This document shows positions 1 to 8,429 of a stretch of 64,000 bases of DNA, piece by piece. The position numbers were made by a program, and so were the translations under genes. The DNA is from a virus. The notes beneath the pieces are model-generated. The model was not told the origin of the DNA and did no database searches. It saw nothing but the letters and a program-made list of their open reading frames with translations. The stretch's first letter is position 1, and every line of letters begins with the position of its first letter. The stretch is from the IMG/VR virus record IMGVR_UViG_3300025889_000073, positions 107,729-171,728 of that record, one strand, 5' to 3'.

Positions 1-2
1 TA

Positions 3-3000
3 GCTACTGTTGATTTTAACTCGGCAGAACAGAAAACAAAAACACTTGTTACTGCCAATACAACAGTTGTTGGACCAGGAACTTCTTATTCTGTAGGAGG
101 TTCAACTGTTTATCCTGACGATGGACAAATAGCAATACCCACACCAAATAAAATTCCAGGAAGTTCAGACAGTTTGTATACATCTGATATTTTTAAATTG
201 GAAGGAAAATTTCAAGAAGAATATGGATATTTTTCCACAATTACAGGCGGAATTACAAAACGCAGTTCATTTAGAGTTATCGATTCTTTAAATATATCTA
301 ATCCAGTTTCAAATGCAGATTTGTCTGACACTTCTAAAGACATTACAGATAGATATATTTTAAATGATGGTCAAAGAGATGAATATTATGACCACGGTTC
401 AATTACATTGAGACCTGGTTTTCCTCCACCAACAGGACAAATATTGGTATTATTTAATTATTTTGACCACGGTAGTGGTACAACAGGTTATTTTAATTTA
501 GATTCCTATAATCAAAACACTTCTTTAGATTCAGTAGAATCAGTAAGATACGCTAAGATTCCTTTGTTTAGAAGTCCAACTTCAGGAAAAACATACAAGT
601 TAAGAGATTGTATTGATTTTAGACCTAGAAGAACAGATAGAGACACAAGTATACCTAATTTCGAATTGACTGGTATATCTATACCCAAGTCTGGTGAATC
701 TTTGGATTGTGATTATTCTTATTATTTACCTAGAATAGACAGAATCGTTATTCGAGATGATTTGAAATTTGATGTTATTAGAGGAATACCTGCTATAACT
801 CCTCAAACACCAAACGAGCCACCAAACGCAATGACATTGTATACGTTGAGTGTTTTTCCATTTACATTTTTTCCAACAGTTGATACTCAAGTTAAATATG
901 TCGAAAATAAACGATATACGATGCGTGACATTGGTAAGTTAGAAAAGCGTATTAGTAATTTGGAATATTATACATCTTTAAATACTTTAGAAAAATCTAC
1001 TCAAGACTTAACGGTTTTGGATAGTAACGGATTAGAAAGATTTAAAAATGGTATTTTAGTTGATGCTTTTAGAGGACACCAAGTTGGTGACGTTACTAAT
1101 TTAGATTACAAATGTTCAATTAATGCTAAAGGTGGAGAATTAAGGCCTTCGTTTACACAAAAGGGTTATAATTTTCAAGTCAATACTTCAATAAGTACTG
1201 TAACGACACATTCTGGTGTTATTTCTTCACCAGCTTACACAATTCAACCTTTAATAGAACAGAATATAGCCTCAAAGAGTTTATCTGTTAATCCTTTCAC
1301 ACTCAATAATTATATTGGCACAATTAAATTTTGGCCTGCTGGAGATTTTTGGATTGATACAGAGACTAGGCCAGATGTTTTAATTAATTTAGATGGCGAA
1401 AATGATGCTTGGGAAGCAATTGGTGCTGCATTTGAAGATTTACGGCCAGCTGGTTTTGAACAGAATTGGGATCCTTGGAGTGCAAATTTTGCTGGTAAAT
1501 ATCAAGAAGACACCGTAACTACAACACAAGATTATTCAGAAGGTTATTTAGATTATCAAGACACAATTGAAACTACTTATGGTATTCAATATTATTCTAG
1601 AGAAAGAACTGGTACACAAAACACTATTGTTCCCGAAAGAGTATATGCTGATATTGGTAGAAGGCAAGTAGATTTGAGTGTCATACCTTATATTAGAGAA
1701 CAATACATTTACGCTAAAGTTACTGGATTAAAACCTAACATTTATCATTACATTTATGGTGAACAAGGTGATGATGATGACACAAAATATTTTGAACATC
1801 CTTCGGTTGCTTGGTTATATGATGTTAATGGTATTTTTAATGATAAGTATGGAATTTTTGAAGAAGTGACATCCAGTAGTGGAGGAACGGCAAGGGTCAT
1901 GAAAGCTTCAACAAGAAGTTGGTCATTGGAAAGTCCATTCATATATCTTTCTGATGTTAGAGGTGATTGGAATCTAAATGACACAATTACTGGTTCTGTT
2001 AGTGGAAGTACTGCAAAAATTGATGTTATGTTTTGGAATAATGGTAACGTCATTTCTTCTGGTGCTAACACATTAGAGATGGGTTCAGGTGCTCCATACG
2101 ATGACCTTTATGTTGATGTTCCAGCCGAATATGCAGGATTAACATTCAATTCTGGTTCCAAAACTTTAGAAGATGCAAAAACCGTTAATGAATTTTATAA
2201 CGTAAGAATTATTTCGGGTACAGGTATTGGTCAACAAAGAACAATTACTGCATATAATGGAACAACAAAAGTTGCGACATTAGATTCCAATTGGGATGTT
2301 CAACCTGATAGCACTTCTAGATGGTCGGTCGGTAGATTGCAATCGGATGACCACGGTGAATGCCACGGCAGATGGTTTTTACCAAATTATTCACCCACAA
2401 CATATGATAACGGTAGACGATATTTAACAGGAACTAGATTAATCAGATTCACAGATTCTTATTTAAATAATCCTTTAGCTTGTTCATCTATGGCAGAAGA
2501 AAATTGGATTGCTCAAGGTGTTTTGAATACTGTTGAAAATGTAACAGTTTCTGTTCGTGTACCAACAATTGTACCTGTGCAAATTTATGACCTGGAAGAA
2601 AATTATACATACGAATCTTCGGTTGTTGATACTGAAGTTGTGGGTACAGTTTTAGTTAAAGATCGTACTCCGCCGCCTCCATCAGCAGGTAGTGGATGTA
2701 AAATTATCTGTGCTCAAATGTCCGATTTAGGATTTTTCTCGCCTGAAATCAATGATGCGGACCAAAGATTTGGCAGAAGATTACAAAGAAGATTTCCAAG
2801 AATTTATAATGGATACGTTTATTGGGCAAAAACTATTGTTGATTGGAACAAAGGAAAAGGTCCAAATCTGTATCTTTGGGACATGAAAGATAATGGTGAA
2901 ATGCAAAAAAATATTTCTTTGTATATGACACAGGAGTTAGCAAGACCTTGGTCGCAAGAAATGGCCAAATTGGAAGGAGTTAAAACAAACACCTCGATTA

Positions 3001-3209
3001 CAGGTAAATTTATATTCTGGTTTGGTTTCTTAATCTCTGCTCTTGTCGGTTTATTTAAGCCTGATATAACAAAATCGGATTCTAAACTAAAAGGTTATAC
3101 AATTTTGACCATTATGTTGACAATGTTTACCGCAATTAAATTTGTCAAGTTAATCGGTAAACCATTTGGTTTTTTAAAAAATTTAAAACAAAAATTAATT
3201 AGGAATTAA
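3..3209 (+). CDS. DUF4815-type virion structural protein (5' truncated)
   Basis: The reading frame is open from the first complete codon at position 3, so the start lies upstream of the window; 1068 residues are visible. It carries the signature of the DUF4815 virion proteins of T4-like aquatic phages: a DNGQRDEYYDHGSITLRPG-type segment, then PTGQILVLFNYF and LRDCIDFRPRR (about residues 120-210 of the visible part). Such proteins are baseplate- or fibre-associated particle components. The C-terminus is odd: after about residue 1000 there are two hydrophobic stretches (FIFWFGFLISALVGLF and YTILTIMLTMFTAIKFVKLI) followed by a Lys/Arg-rich tail, which looks like a membrane hairpin. The next gene starts one base after the stop, so the two are cotranscribed. 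The family call is from remembered motifs; the exact baseplate position is not known. Confidence 0.8.
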   Translation, partial: ATVDFNSAEQKTKTLVTANTTVVGPGTSYSVGGSTVYPDDGQIAIPTPNKIPGSSDSLYTSDIFKLEGKFQEEYGYFSTITGGITKRSSFRVIDSLNISNPVSNADLSDTSKDITDRYILNDGQRDEYYDHGSITLRPGFPPPTGQILVLFNYFDHGSGTTGYFNLDSYNQNTSLDSVESVRYAKIPLFRSPTSGKTYKLRDCIDFRPRRTDRDTSIPNFELTGISIPKSGESLDCDYSYYLPRIDRIVIRDDLKFDVIRGIPAITPQTPNEPPNAMTLYTLSVFPFTFFPTVDTQVKYVENKRYTMRDIGKLEKRISNLEYYTSLNTLEKSTQDLTVLDSNGLERFKNGILVDAFRGHQVGDVTNLDYKCSINAKGGELRPSFTQKGYNFQVNTSISTVTTHSGVISSPAYTIQPLIEQNIASKSLSVNPFTLNNYIGTIKFWPAGDFWIDTETRPDVLINLDGENDAWEAIGAAFEDLRPAGFEQNWDPWSANFAGKYQEDTVTTTQDYSEGYLDYQDTIETTYGIQYYSRERTGTQNTIVPERVYADIGRRQVDLSVIPYIREQYIYAKVTGLKPNIYHYIYGEQGDDDDTKYFEHPSVAWLYDVNGIFNDKYGIFEEVTSSSGGTARVMKASTRSWSLESPFIYLSDVRGDWNLNDTITGSVSGSTAKIDVMFWNNGNVISSGANTLEMGSGAPYDDLYVDVPAEYAGLTFNSGSKTLEDAKTVNEFYNVRIISGTGIGQQRTITAYNGTTKVATLDSNWDVQPDSTSRWSVGRLQSDDHGECHGRWFLPNYSPTTYDNGRRYLTGTRLIRFTDSYLNNPLACSSMAEENWIAQGVLNTVENVTVSVRVPTIVPVQIYDLEENYTYESSVVDTEVVGTVLVKDRTPPPPSAGSGCKIICAQMSDLGFFSPEINDADQRFGRRLQRRFPRIYNGYVYWAKTIVDWNKGKGPNLYLWDMKDNGEMQKNISLYMTQELARPWSQEMAKLEGVKTNTSITGKFIFWFGFLISALVGLFKPDITKSDSKLKGYTILTIMLTMFTAIKFVKLIGKPFGFLKNLKQKLIRN

Positions 3210-3210
3210 T

Positions 3211-4746
3211 ATGGCCGGATTTATTGACCCAGTAGCGCAAACATTTTTTGTTGATGCAGGACTTCATCGTAAAGGTGTTTATGTGCATAGTGTTGATTTG
3301 GTGTTTTATAGAAAAGACACCACAACTTATCAACCTTTTAAACTACAATTAAGACCTACAGTTAATGGTTATCCACATTCTTCTATGATACACAGTAGTG
3401 CTTCTTTAGGTGAAGTTTCTTTGTTGCCTGAAGATATTAATATCGTAGATTTGGAGACTACAGTTCCCAATTTGAATAATTCGAATCATTATACTAGATT
3501 TGTATTTGGAGCTCCTGTACACTTATTACCTGGTGAACACGCTATAGTGATGTATACAAATTCAGATAATTATTCGGTGTATGTTTCCGAAATTGGAGAT
3601 GTTAGATTAGGCGATACAACAGGAAGAAGAATTGATAAACAGCCTTATGTTGGTTCTTTTTTCAAATCCCAAAACGGTTCAACGTATACAGCTTCACAAG
3701 AAATTGACTTAATGTTTAGAGTTAATTTTTGTCAATTTTCAAATGTTCAAAAAGTTCTTTATGCTGACAATGTTTTTCCAGAAGCTAATTTAGAATATGA
3801 TATTGTAAAATTAACTTCACGAGATTTAAGTTTTCAAAATACCAGTATAAGTTATTCTTATTTGGGTACATCAAATACAACTTTGACATTAGGTTCCACT
3901 TACGATGATATCATTTTAGAAAAAGATGATTATTTAAATGAACGTAATATAGTATTAAATGACAAGCTTTCATTTCGAATTAAAGCTTTAATGAGTACAG
4001 AAGACCCAGATGTTGCTCCAATTGTTGATGTTGAAGGATTAGGACTCATTTCAACAAAATATCATATCAATGATTGTGGATTGCAAGCGTCTAATTTTTC
4101 CATTACAAATCCTGGTTCTGGTTATTCAGCTAATGTTAATTTAACTATTACAGGTTTAAATGGCCAAGGTTCTGGAGCTGTTGCTAAAGGTGTATACAAT
4201 TCCGTAACAGGAAAAATTGATAGTGTTGAAGTAACCAATCCTGGAAGTGGATATGTTGATGGTATAACAGTAACTCCGGCATCAGGTTCTGCTACGTTTT
4301 ATATTGAATCAGAATTAGATAATAAAGGTGGCCCAGCTTTGGCTAGATACATTACAAGAAATGTAACTTTAAATGATGGTTTTGATGCTAATTATATTAG
4401 AGTTATATTAGATGGTTATCAACCTCAAGACTCTACAATAGAAGTGTATTATAGAGTTTTAGCTGATGAGGATCCAACATTTTTTACAGATAGACCTTAT
4501 GTTAGAATGAGAAATGTTCAACAAGGCAATGAAAATTTATTAAATTCTACAAGAGCTTCTATTCCAGGACAATTTATAGAATATCTGTTTATACCTGAAA
4601 CCGATGACACTTCTTATATTAGTAATCAAAATGGTATTTTATATAATACATTCAAAACATTTTCTATTAAAATTGTTATGAGAACTGCAAATCCTGCTCG
4701 AACTCCTATAATTAAAAACTTGAGAGTATTGGCATTAGCACCATGA
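3211..4746 (+). CDS. Virion structural protein, baseplate/fibre associated
   Basis: A 511-residue protein. Its N-terminus (IDPVAQTFFVDAG, then GVYVHSVDLVFYRKD and LRPTVNGYP) is the hallmark of a conserved T4-like structural protein that accompanies the DUF4815 protein in aquatic myoviruses. The middle carries two PGSGY repeats (near residues 302 and 346), a beta-type motif seen in many extended phage tail proteins. The C-terminal third (YIRVILDGYQPQDSTIEVYYRVL) is typical of the same family. It starts one base after the upstream stop and shares a 4-base ATGA overlap with the next gene. Role in adsorption apparatus is inferred from family and location. Confidence 0.75.
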   Translation: MAGFIDPVAQTFFVDAGLHRKGVYVHSVDLVFYRKDTTTYQPFKLQLRPTVNGYPHSSMIHSSASLGEVSLLPEDINIVDLETTVPNLNNSNHYTRFVFGAPVHLLPGEHAIVMYTNSDNYSVYVSEIGDVRLGDTTGRRIDKQPYVGSFFKSQNGSTYTASQEIDLMFRVNFCQFSNVQKVLYADNVFPEANLEYDIVKLTSRDLSFQNTSISYSYLGTSNTTLTLGSTYDDIILEKDDYLNERNIVLNDKLSFRIKALMSTEDPDVAPIVDVEGLGLISTKYHINDCGLQASNFSITNPGSGYSANVNLTITGLNGQGSGAVAKGVYNSVTGKIDSVEVTNPGSGYVDGITVTPASGSATFYIESELDNKGGPALARYITRNVTLNDGFDANYIRVILDGYQPQDSTIEVYYRVLADEDPTFFTDRPYVRMRNVQQGNENLLNSTRASIPGQFIEYLFIPETDDTSYISNQNGILYNTFKTFSIKIVMRTANPARTPIIKNLRVLALAP

Positions 4747-4985
4747 GTACCGTAGATAATACAATTGTTGTACAAACAGAAGATAAAAATCTTTTAAGAG
4801 ATACTAACTCTAAAGGATTGTTGTTTAATAATAAAGCAGAATTGCAAAAATATCAATCTAGAAAAAACTTTATGGCCAGTATTAAACAAGAGAAAATGCA
4901 AGAGAATTCTAGAATACAAAAATTAGAAAATGAAATGAGTGAAATTAAAAACTTACTTCTTCAACTAATAGAAAAAGAGAAATAA
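4743..4985 (+). CDS. Small coiled-coil protein in the fibre operon
   Basis: An 80-residue, highly charged protein. The C-terminal half (about residues 40-80) shows heptad-like spacing of Leu/Ile/Met within Lys/Glu runs and should form a coiled coil. No family is recognised. It overlaps the preceding stop by ATGA and ends directly against the next ATG, so it is translationally coupled within the fibre operon. A role as an assembly chaperone or minor fibre component is possible but not shown. Confidence 0.6.
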   Translation: MSTVDNTIVVQTEDKNLLRDTNSKGLLFNNKAELQKYQSRKNFMASIKQEKMQENSRIQKLENEMSEIKNLLLQLIEKEK

Positions 4986-5315
4986 ATGGCCGGATATTCA
5001 GAACTTACGATAGAACAAGGAGCCACGTTTTCTACTGATATCACAATAAGTGAACCATCAGGAGACCCTATAAATTTGTCTGATTACACAGCTTCTTCTC
5101 AAATGAGAAAATCTTATTATTCAAATACTGCGGTTTCTTTAAACGCAACAGTTTCAAACCCCACTTCTGGAATAGTTACAATTGGATTAACTGCGGCTCA
5201 ATCGGCAAATGTTAATCCAGGAAGATATGTTTATGATGTAATTATTACTCGAAATTCTAATGTTACCAGAGTGGTTGAGGGTATTATAACGGTGTTGCCA
5301 TCAGTAACGAGGTAA
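4986..5315 (+). CDS. Small beta-sandwich virion protein (BppU/Ig-like)
   Basis: A 109-residue protein. The pattern YSELTIEQGATFSTDITI, then NLSDYTASSQMRKSYYS and a final VVEGIITVLPSVTR is a recurrent small domain of T4-like aquatic phages, resembling the N-terminal beta domain of baseplate upper proteins. It is made of alternating polar and hydrophobic residues with no signal peptide. The ATG abuts the upstream TAA. It is probably a fibre adaptor or decoration subunit; the function is inferred only from context. Confidence 0.6.
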   Translation: MAGYSELTIEQGATFSTDITISEPSGDPINLSDYTASSQMRKSYYSNTAVSLNATVSNPTSGIVTIGLTAAQSANVNPGRYVYDVIITRNSNVTRVVEGIITVLPSVTR

Positions 5316-5318
5316 AAA

Positions 5319-5570
5319 ATGCCTATAAATGTTACAATAAACACGACATCGAACCAACAAGTTCAATTAAAACCGCCTCCGAAGACTCAGGTTACTGTTT
5401 CGAACGCTAGACAACAATATGAACTGAACGATTTAGTTGACGTTGATACGAGTGGTTCCGACAACGGAGAAGTCTTACAGTTCGATTCGGCAAATAATAA
5501 ATACATCATAGCGGAACCAACAAATTTAAACTCAAATAACATTACCAACGTAAATGGCGGTCTTTTTTAA
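5319..5570 (+). CDS. Small fibre-operon protein, unknown
   Basis: An 83-residue protein with a Gln/Thr/Val-rich N-terminus (residues 1-35), then LNDLVDVDTSGSDNGEVLQFD and a C-terminus ending NVNGGLF. The LNDLVDVD...GEVLQFDSANNKY segment resembles the short collagen-like or fibre-shaft linkers found in phage fibre proteins, where a domain announces a testable value string. It may be a separate fibre segment or connector. It sits 3 bases after the upstream stop, and the fibre gene follows after 12 bases. Confidence 0.5.
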   Translation: MPINVTINTTSNQQVQLKPPPKTQVTVSNARQQYELNDLVDVDTSGSDNGEVLQFDSANNKYIIAEPTNLNSNNITNVNGGLF

Positions 5571-5582
5571 TAGGAAATAAAA

Positions 5583-7214
5583 ATGGCAAACACAGTAATT
5601 CAGTTAAAATGGTCGGAGGTAACAAACACTCCAACAACACTAAATGTCGCTGAACCTGCTTATTCAAATATTTCCAATAAACTGTTTATTGGATTATCAG
5701 ATTCTAGTGTAATTGCCATTGGTGGTAAACATTATACAGACATTATTGATGCGGCTACTGCACAAGACACAGGAGATACCTTAGTTTTAAGGGATGCAGA
5801 TGGTTCTTTTAGTGCAAATATAATTACTGCTAATGGTATTACCGCTAATATAACCGGTTCAGCAGATTCTCTAACAACACCTAGATGGTTTAATATCAAT
5901 GGTGATGTTGACGATTCAAATACAAGTTTTAATGGCACGGCTAATGTTGACATAACCTTAGAATTAAAGAATACTGGTGTTACTGCTGGTGATTATGGTG
6001 GATCTTCAAACATTCCTGTTTTTAATGTCGATGAAGACGGTCGAATTGTTTCTGCTGCCAATGTTAGTATCACAACATCTTTAGGTATTGCGGCTAATAC
6101 TGGAACCGATAGTATTGCTCTTGCTACCGATACACTCACCTTTGAAGGTTTAGATGGTGTTGTTACTGAAATTGATGCTACTGCAAATAAAGTTAAGTTC
6201 AACGTTGACAGTACAGTTATCAGAACATCTGGCGGACAAACAATTGGTGGTGATTTAGCAATTACAGGTAATCTTGTAATTAGTGGTGAAACAATCACAC
6301 AAGATGTATCAACAATAAGAACAGAAGATGCTTTGATAGAAATGGCAGCAAACAATGCTGCTGATGCTGTTGATATTGGTTTCTTTGGTCAATACAATGA
6401 TGGTGTTGACAAATATACAGCTTTCTATCGAGATGCTTCCGATTCTGGCAATTACAAATTATTGGTTAATGGCACAGAAAAACCACTTGCGGCTAATACT
6501 GTAAATGCTACTGCTTTCGCAGTAGGAACTTTGGTTGCAAATATAACTGGAGGAACAGTTTCAGGTTTAACTTCTGACATTTCAGTTTCCGATGGTGGTA
6601 CTGGCGCAAGTTCATTTACTGCTGGTCAAATGCTTGTTGGTGATGGAACAAATGCTCTACAGTCATTAGCTAATACAGGCACCGCAGGAACATATGCTAA
6701 TGCATCACACGTTCCTGTAATTACAACAGACGATTATGGTCGTGTTTCTGGTGTGACGCCCACAGCAATTTCTATTGATGCAGCTGCAATTTCTAGTGGC
6801 ACATTACCGATCAGCCGTGGTGGTACAAACCAAACATCATTTACTTCTGACCAATTAGTAACCTTTGATGGTACATCTTTAGCATCTAGAGCAAATGTAT
6901 CTCAAACAGCTACGGGTTTGTTGGGTGAAGCAAATACAATTACTTCTCTTTCTTTCGATGGTATAACTGGTGGTATTACCGCTTATACTTCAGACTTAAT
7001 ATCAATTGGTGCCGCTCAAGTTACTTCAGGTACTTTAATTGTTGAAAGAGGAGGTACAGGAGCATCTTCGTTTACTGCTAATGGTGTTGTTATTTCTGGA
7101 ACTACTTCAACCAGTGCTCTTAGCACTTTAACTTCATCAACGGAAGGTCATGTTTTACAAATAAATGCGTCAGGATTACCAACATTTGCACATTTGCAAG
7201 GTGGAACATTCTAA
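5583..7214 (+). CDS. Tail fibre protein with GGTG-SFT repeats
   Basis: A 543-residue protein. Residues 1-70 form a module (NTVIQLKWS ... NKLFIGLSD) shared with the fibre protein at 7738, probably a virion-attachment domain. The remainder is beta-rich and repetitive: SDGGTGASSFTAGQMLVGDG, SRGGTNQTSFTSDQLVTFDG and ERGGTGASSFTANGVVISG recur at about residues 338, 413 and 493. Between them lie segments of the NTGTAGTYANASHVPVITTDDYGRV kind, common in phage tail fibres. It starts after an AGGAAATAAAA ribosome-binding region. It is a likely host-contact or shaft protein. Confidence 0.75.
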   Translation: MANTVIQLKWSEVTNTPTTLNVAEPAYSNISNKLFIGLSDSSVIAIGGKHYTDIIDAATAQDTGDTLVLRDADGSFSANIITANGITANITGSADSLTTPRWFNINGDVDDSNTSFNGTANVDITLELKNTGVTAGDYGGSSNIPVFNVDEDGRIVSAANVSITTSLGIAANTGTDSIALATDTLTFEGLDGVVTEIDATANKVKFNVDSTVIRTSGGQTIGGDLAITGNLVISGETITQDVSTIRTEDALIEMAANNAADAVDIGFFGQYNDGVDKYTAFYRDASDSGNYKLLVNGTEKPLAANTVNATAFAVGTLVANITGGTVSGLTSDISVSDGGTGASSFTAGQMLVGDGTNALQSLANTGTAGTYANASHVPVITTDDYGRVSGVTPTAISIDAAAISSGTLPISRGGTNQTSFTSDQLVTFDGTSLASRANVSQTATGLLGEANTITSLSFDGITGGITAYTSDLISIGAAQVTSGTLIVERGGTGASSFTANGVVISGTTSTSALSTLTSSTEGHVLQINASGLPTFAHLQGGTF

Positions 7215-7237
7215 ATTTAAAATGAAAAGGAAATATT

Positions 7238-7738
7238 ATGAGTGCAGAGTTTTCAAACAAATACCAGGAGATTTTATTTGACAATTTTATATCGATTGTT
7301 AAACAAAATTTAATGTTTCAAACTCAAATACAGTTAACGGAAATTGCTGTAAAAGAGCGTGATGAATTGAAAGAAAAATATGATAAAACTTTAAAAGATT
7401 TTAATGAAGCAAAAAATGAAATTGCTCATTTAAAACCTTTTAAAAATAAAGTAGTTGACAATAATACAAATTTAGAAGACACTAAAAGAATTCAAGGCGC
7501 TTTAAACGATTCAATGAAAAAAATTAATGTCTTAAAAGAACAATTTGAAGAATTGAAAAAGTATACTACTGTTTTAGAATCTTTAATTCCTCCAACAAAA
7601 TTGAAAAAAATAAAACCTGTAGTTGAAAAACAAAAAAGTGAAGTTGTGATAGATACAATTAAAACTCAATCTCAACAACCTCAAGAAGTTTTGGTAGAAA
7701 CACAAGAACCAAAACTTGATAATATAAGTACATTTTAA
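7238..7738 (+). CDS. Coiled-coil protein in the fibre operon
   Basis: A 166-residue protein that is almost entirely helical and charged. Residues 35-115 contain long Lys/Glu runs with regularly spaced Leu/Ile, giving a probable coiled coil. The C-terminus is Gln/Val-rich and probably disordered. A good ribosome-binding site (AAAAGGAAAT) precedes the ATG, and its TAA overlaps the next ATG as TAATG. No family is recognised. Its position among fibre genes suggests a fibre-assembly chaperone or trimerising spacer. Confidence 0.55.
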   Translation: MSAEFSNKYQEILFDNFISIVKQNLMFQTQIQLTEIAVKERDELKEKYDKTLKDFNEAKNEIAHLKPFKNKVVDNNTNLEDTKRIQGALNDSMKKINVLKEQFEELKKYTTVLESLIPPTKLKKIKPVVEKQKSEVVIDTIKTQSQQPQEVLVETQEPKLDNISTF

Positions 7739-8421
7739 TGTCTAATACAATAATTCAGTTAAAATACTCTACAGAAACAGGAAATGTTCCTGTTGATTTG
7801 GCTAATGGTGAATTAGCTATAAATCATGCTGATGGTAAATTATTTTTCTTAGGTCAAGGCGGTGTTACCTATACAGATATATATTCTGGTCCAGGTGGAT
7901 TAGATACTGAAATCCAATTTAATGATTCGGGTATATTAAATGGTAATTCGGGTTTAACATTTGATAAAACAACAGCAACATTAACTGTTGGAACTACAAA
8001 TGTAACTGGAAGAATAGAAGCTTCTTATACTCATGCAAATGGAGCTTTTGATAAAGCAAATGATGTTGGTACATTTTCTCAATCTGCTTATGATGCGGCC
8101 AATGCAGCACTAGGTGCAACATCAACACCTTTCACAGCAAATAGTTACTATTACAATGGGACAGGTTCGACAAGCGTTTTCTATTCACCTTTAGATGAAA
8201 TTTTATCGGCAAATAATACAATGGTCACACTAGACGGATTGATACAAGTTCCGGGTTTACATTATGTAACATCTGCTAATGCAGTATCTTTTTACTCCAC
8301 ACCAACACTAAATACTGTTATCGAAATCAGAACACTACAAAATTTAGCTTCTGGTGTTGAAGACCAAGTCGGTGCTTCTCAATCAGAATCTATTGCTTAT
8401 GCAATAGCTCTTGGGGGTTAA
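7738..8421 (+). CDS. Tail fibre-like protein
   Basis: A 227-residue protein. The first 60 residues (SNTIIQLKYSTETGNVP, NGELAINHADGKLFF) match a widespread phage fibre N-terminal module and resemble the start of the protein at 5583. It then has ETEIQFNDSG-like shaft sequence (here DTEIQFNDSGILNGNSGLTFD), a helical AYDAANAA linker, and a C-terminal beta domain (about residues 130-200) resembling small cyanophage fibre tips (LDGLIQVPGLHYVTSANAVSF). It overlaps the preceding stop by one base. Confidence 0.65.
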   Translation: MSNTIIQLKYSTETGNVPVDLANGELAINHADGKLFFLGQGGVTYTDIYSGPGGLDTEIQFNDSGILNGNSGLTFDKTTATLTVGTTNVTGRIEASYTHANGAFDKANDVGTFSQSAYDAANAALGATSTPFTANSYYYNGTGSTSVFYSPLDEILSANNTMVTLDGLIQVPGLHYVTSANAVSFYSTPTLNTVIEIRTLQNLASGVEDQVGASQSESIAYAIALGG

Positions 8422-8429
8422 TAGGAAAA

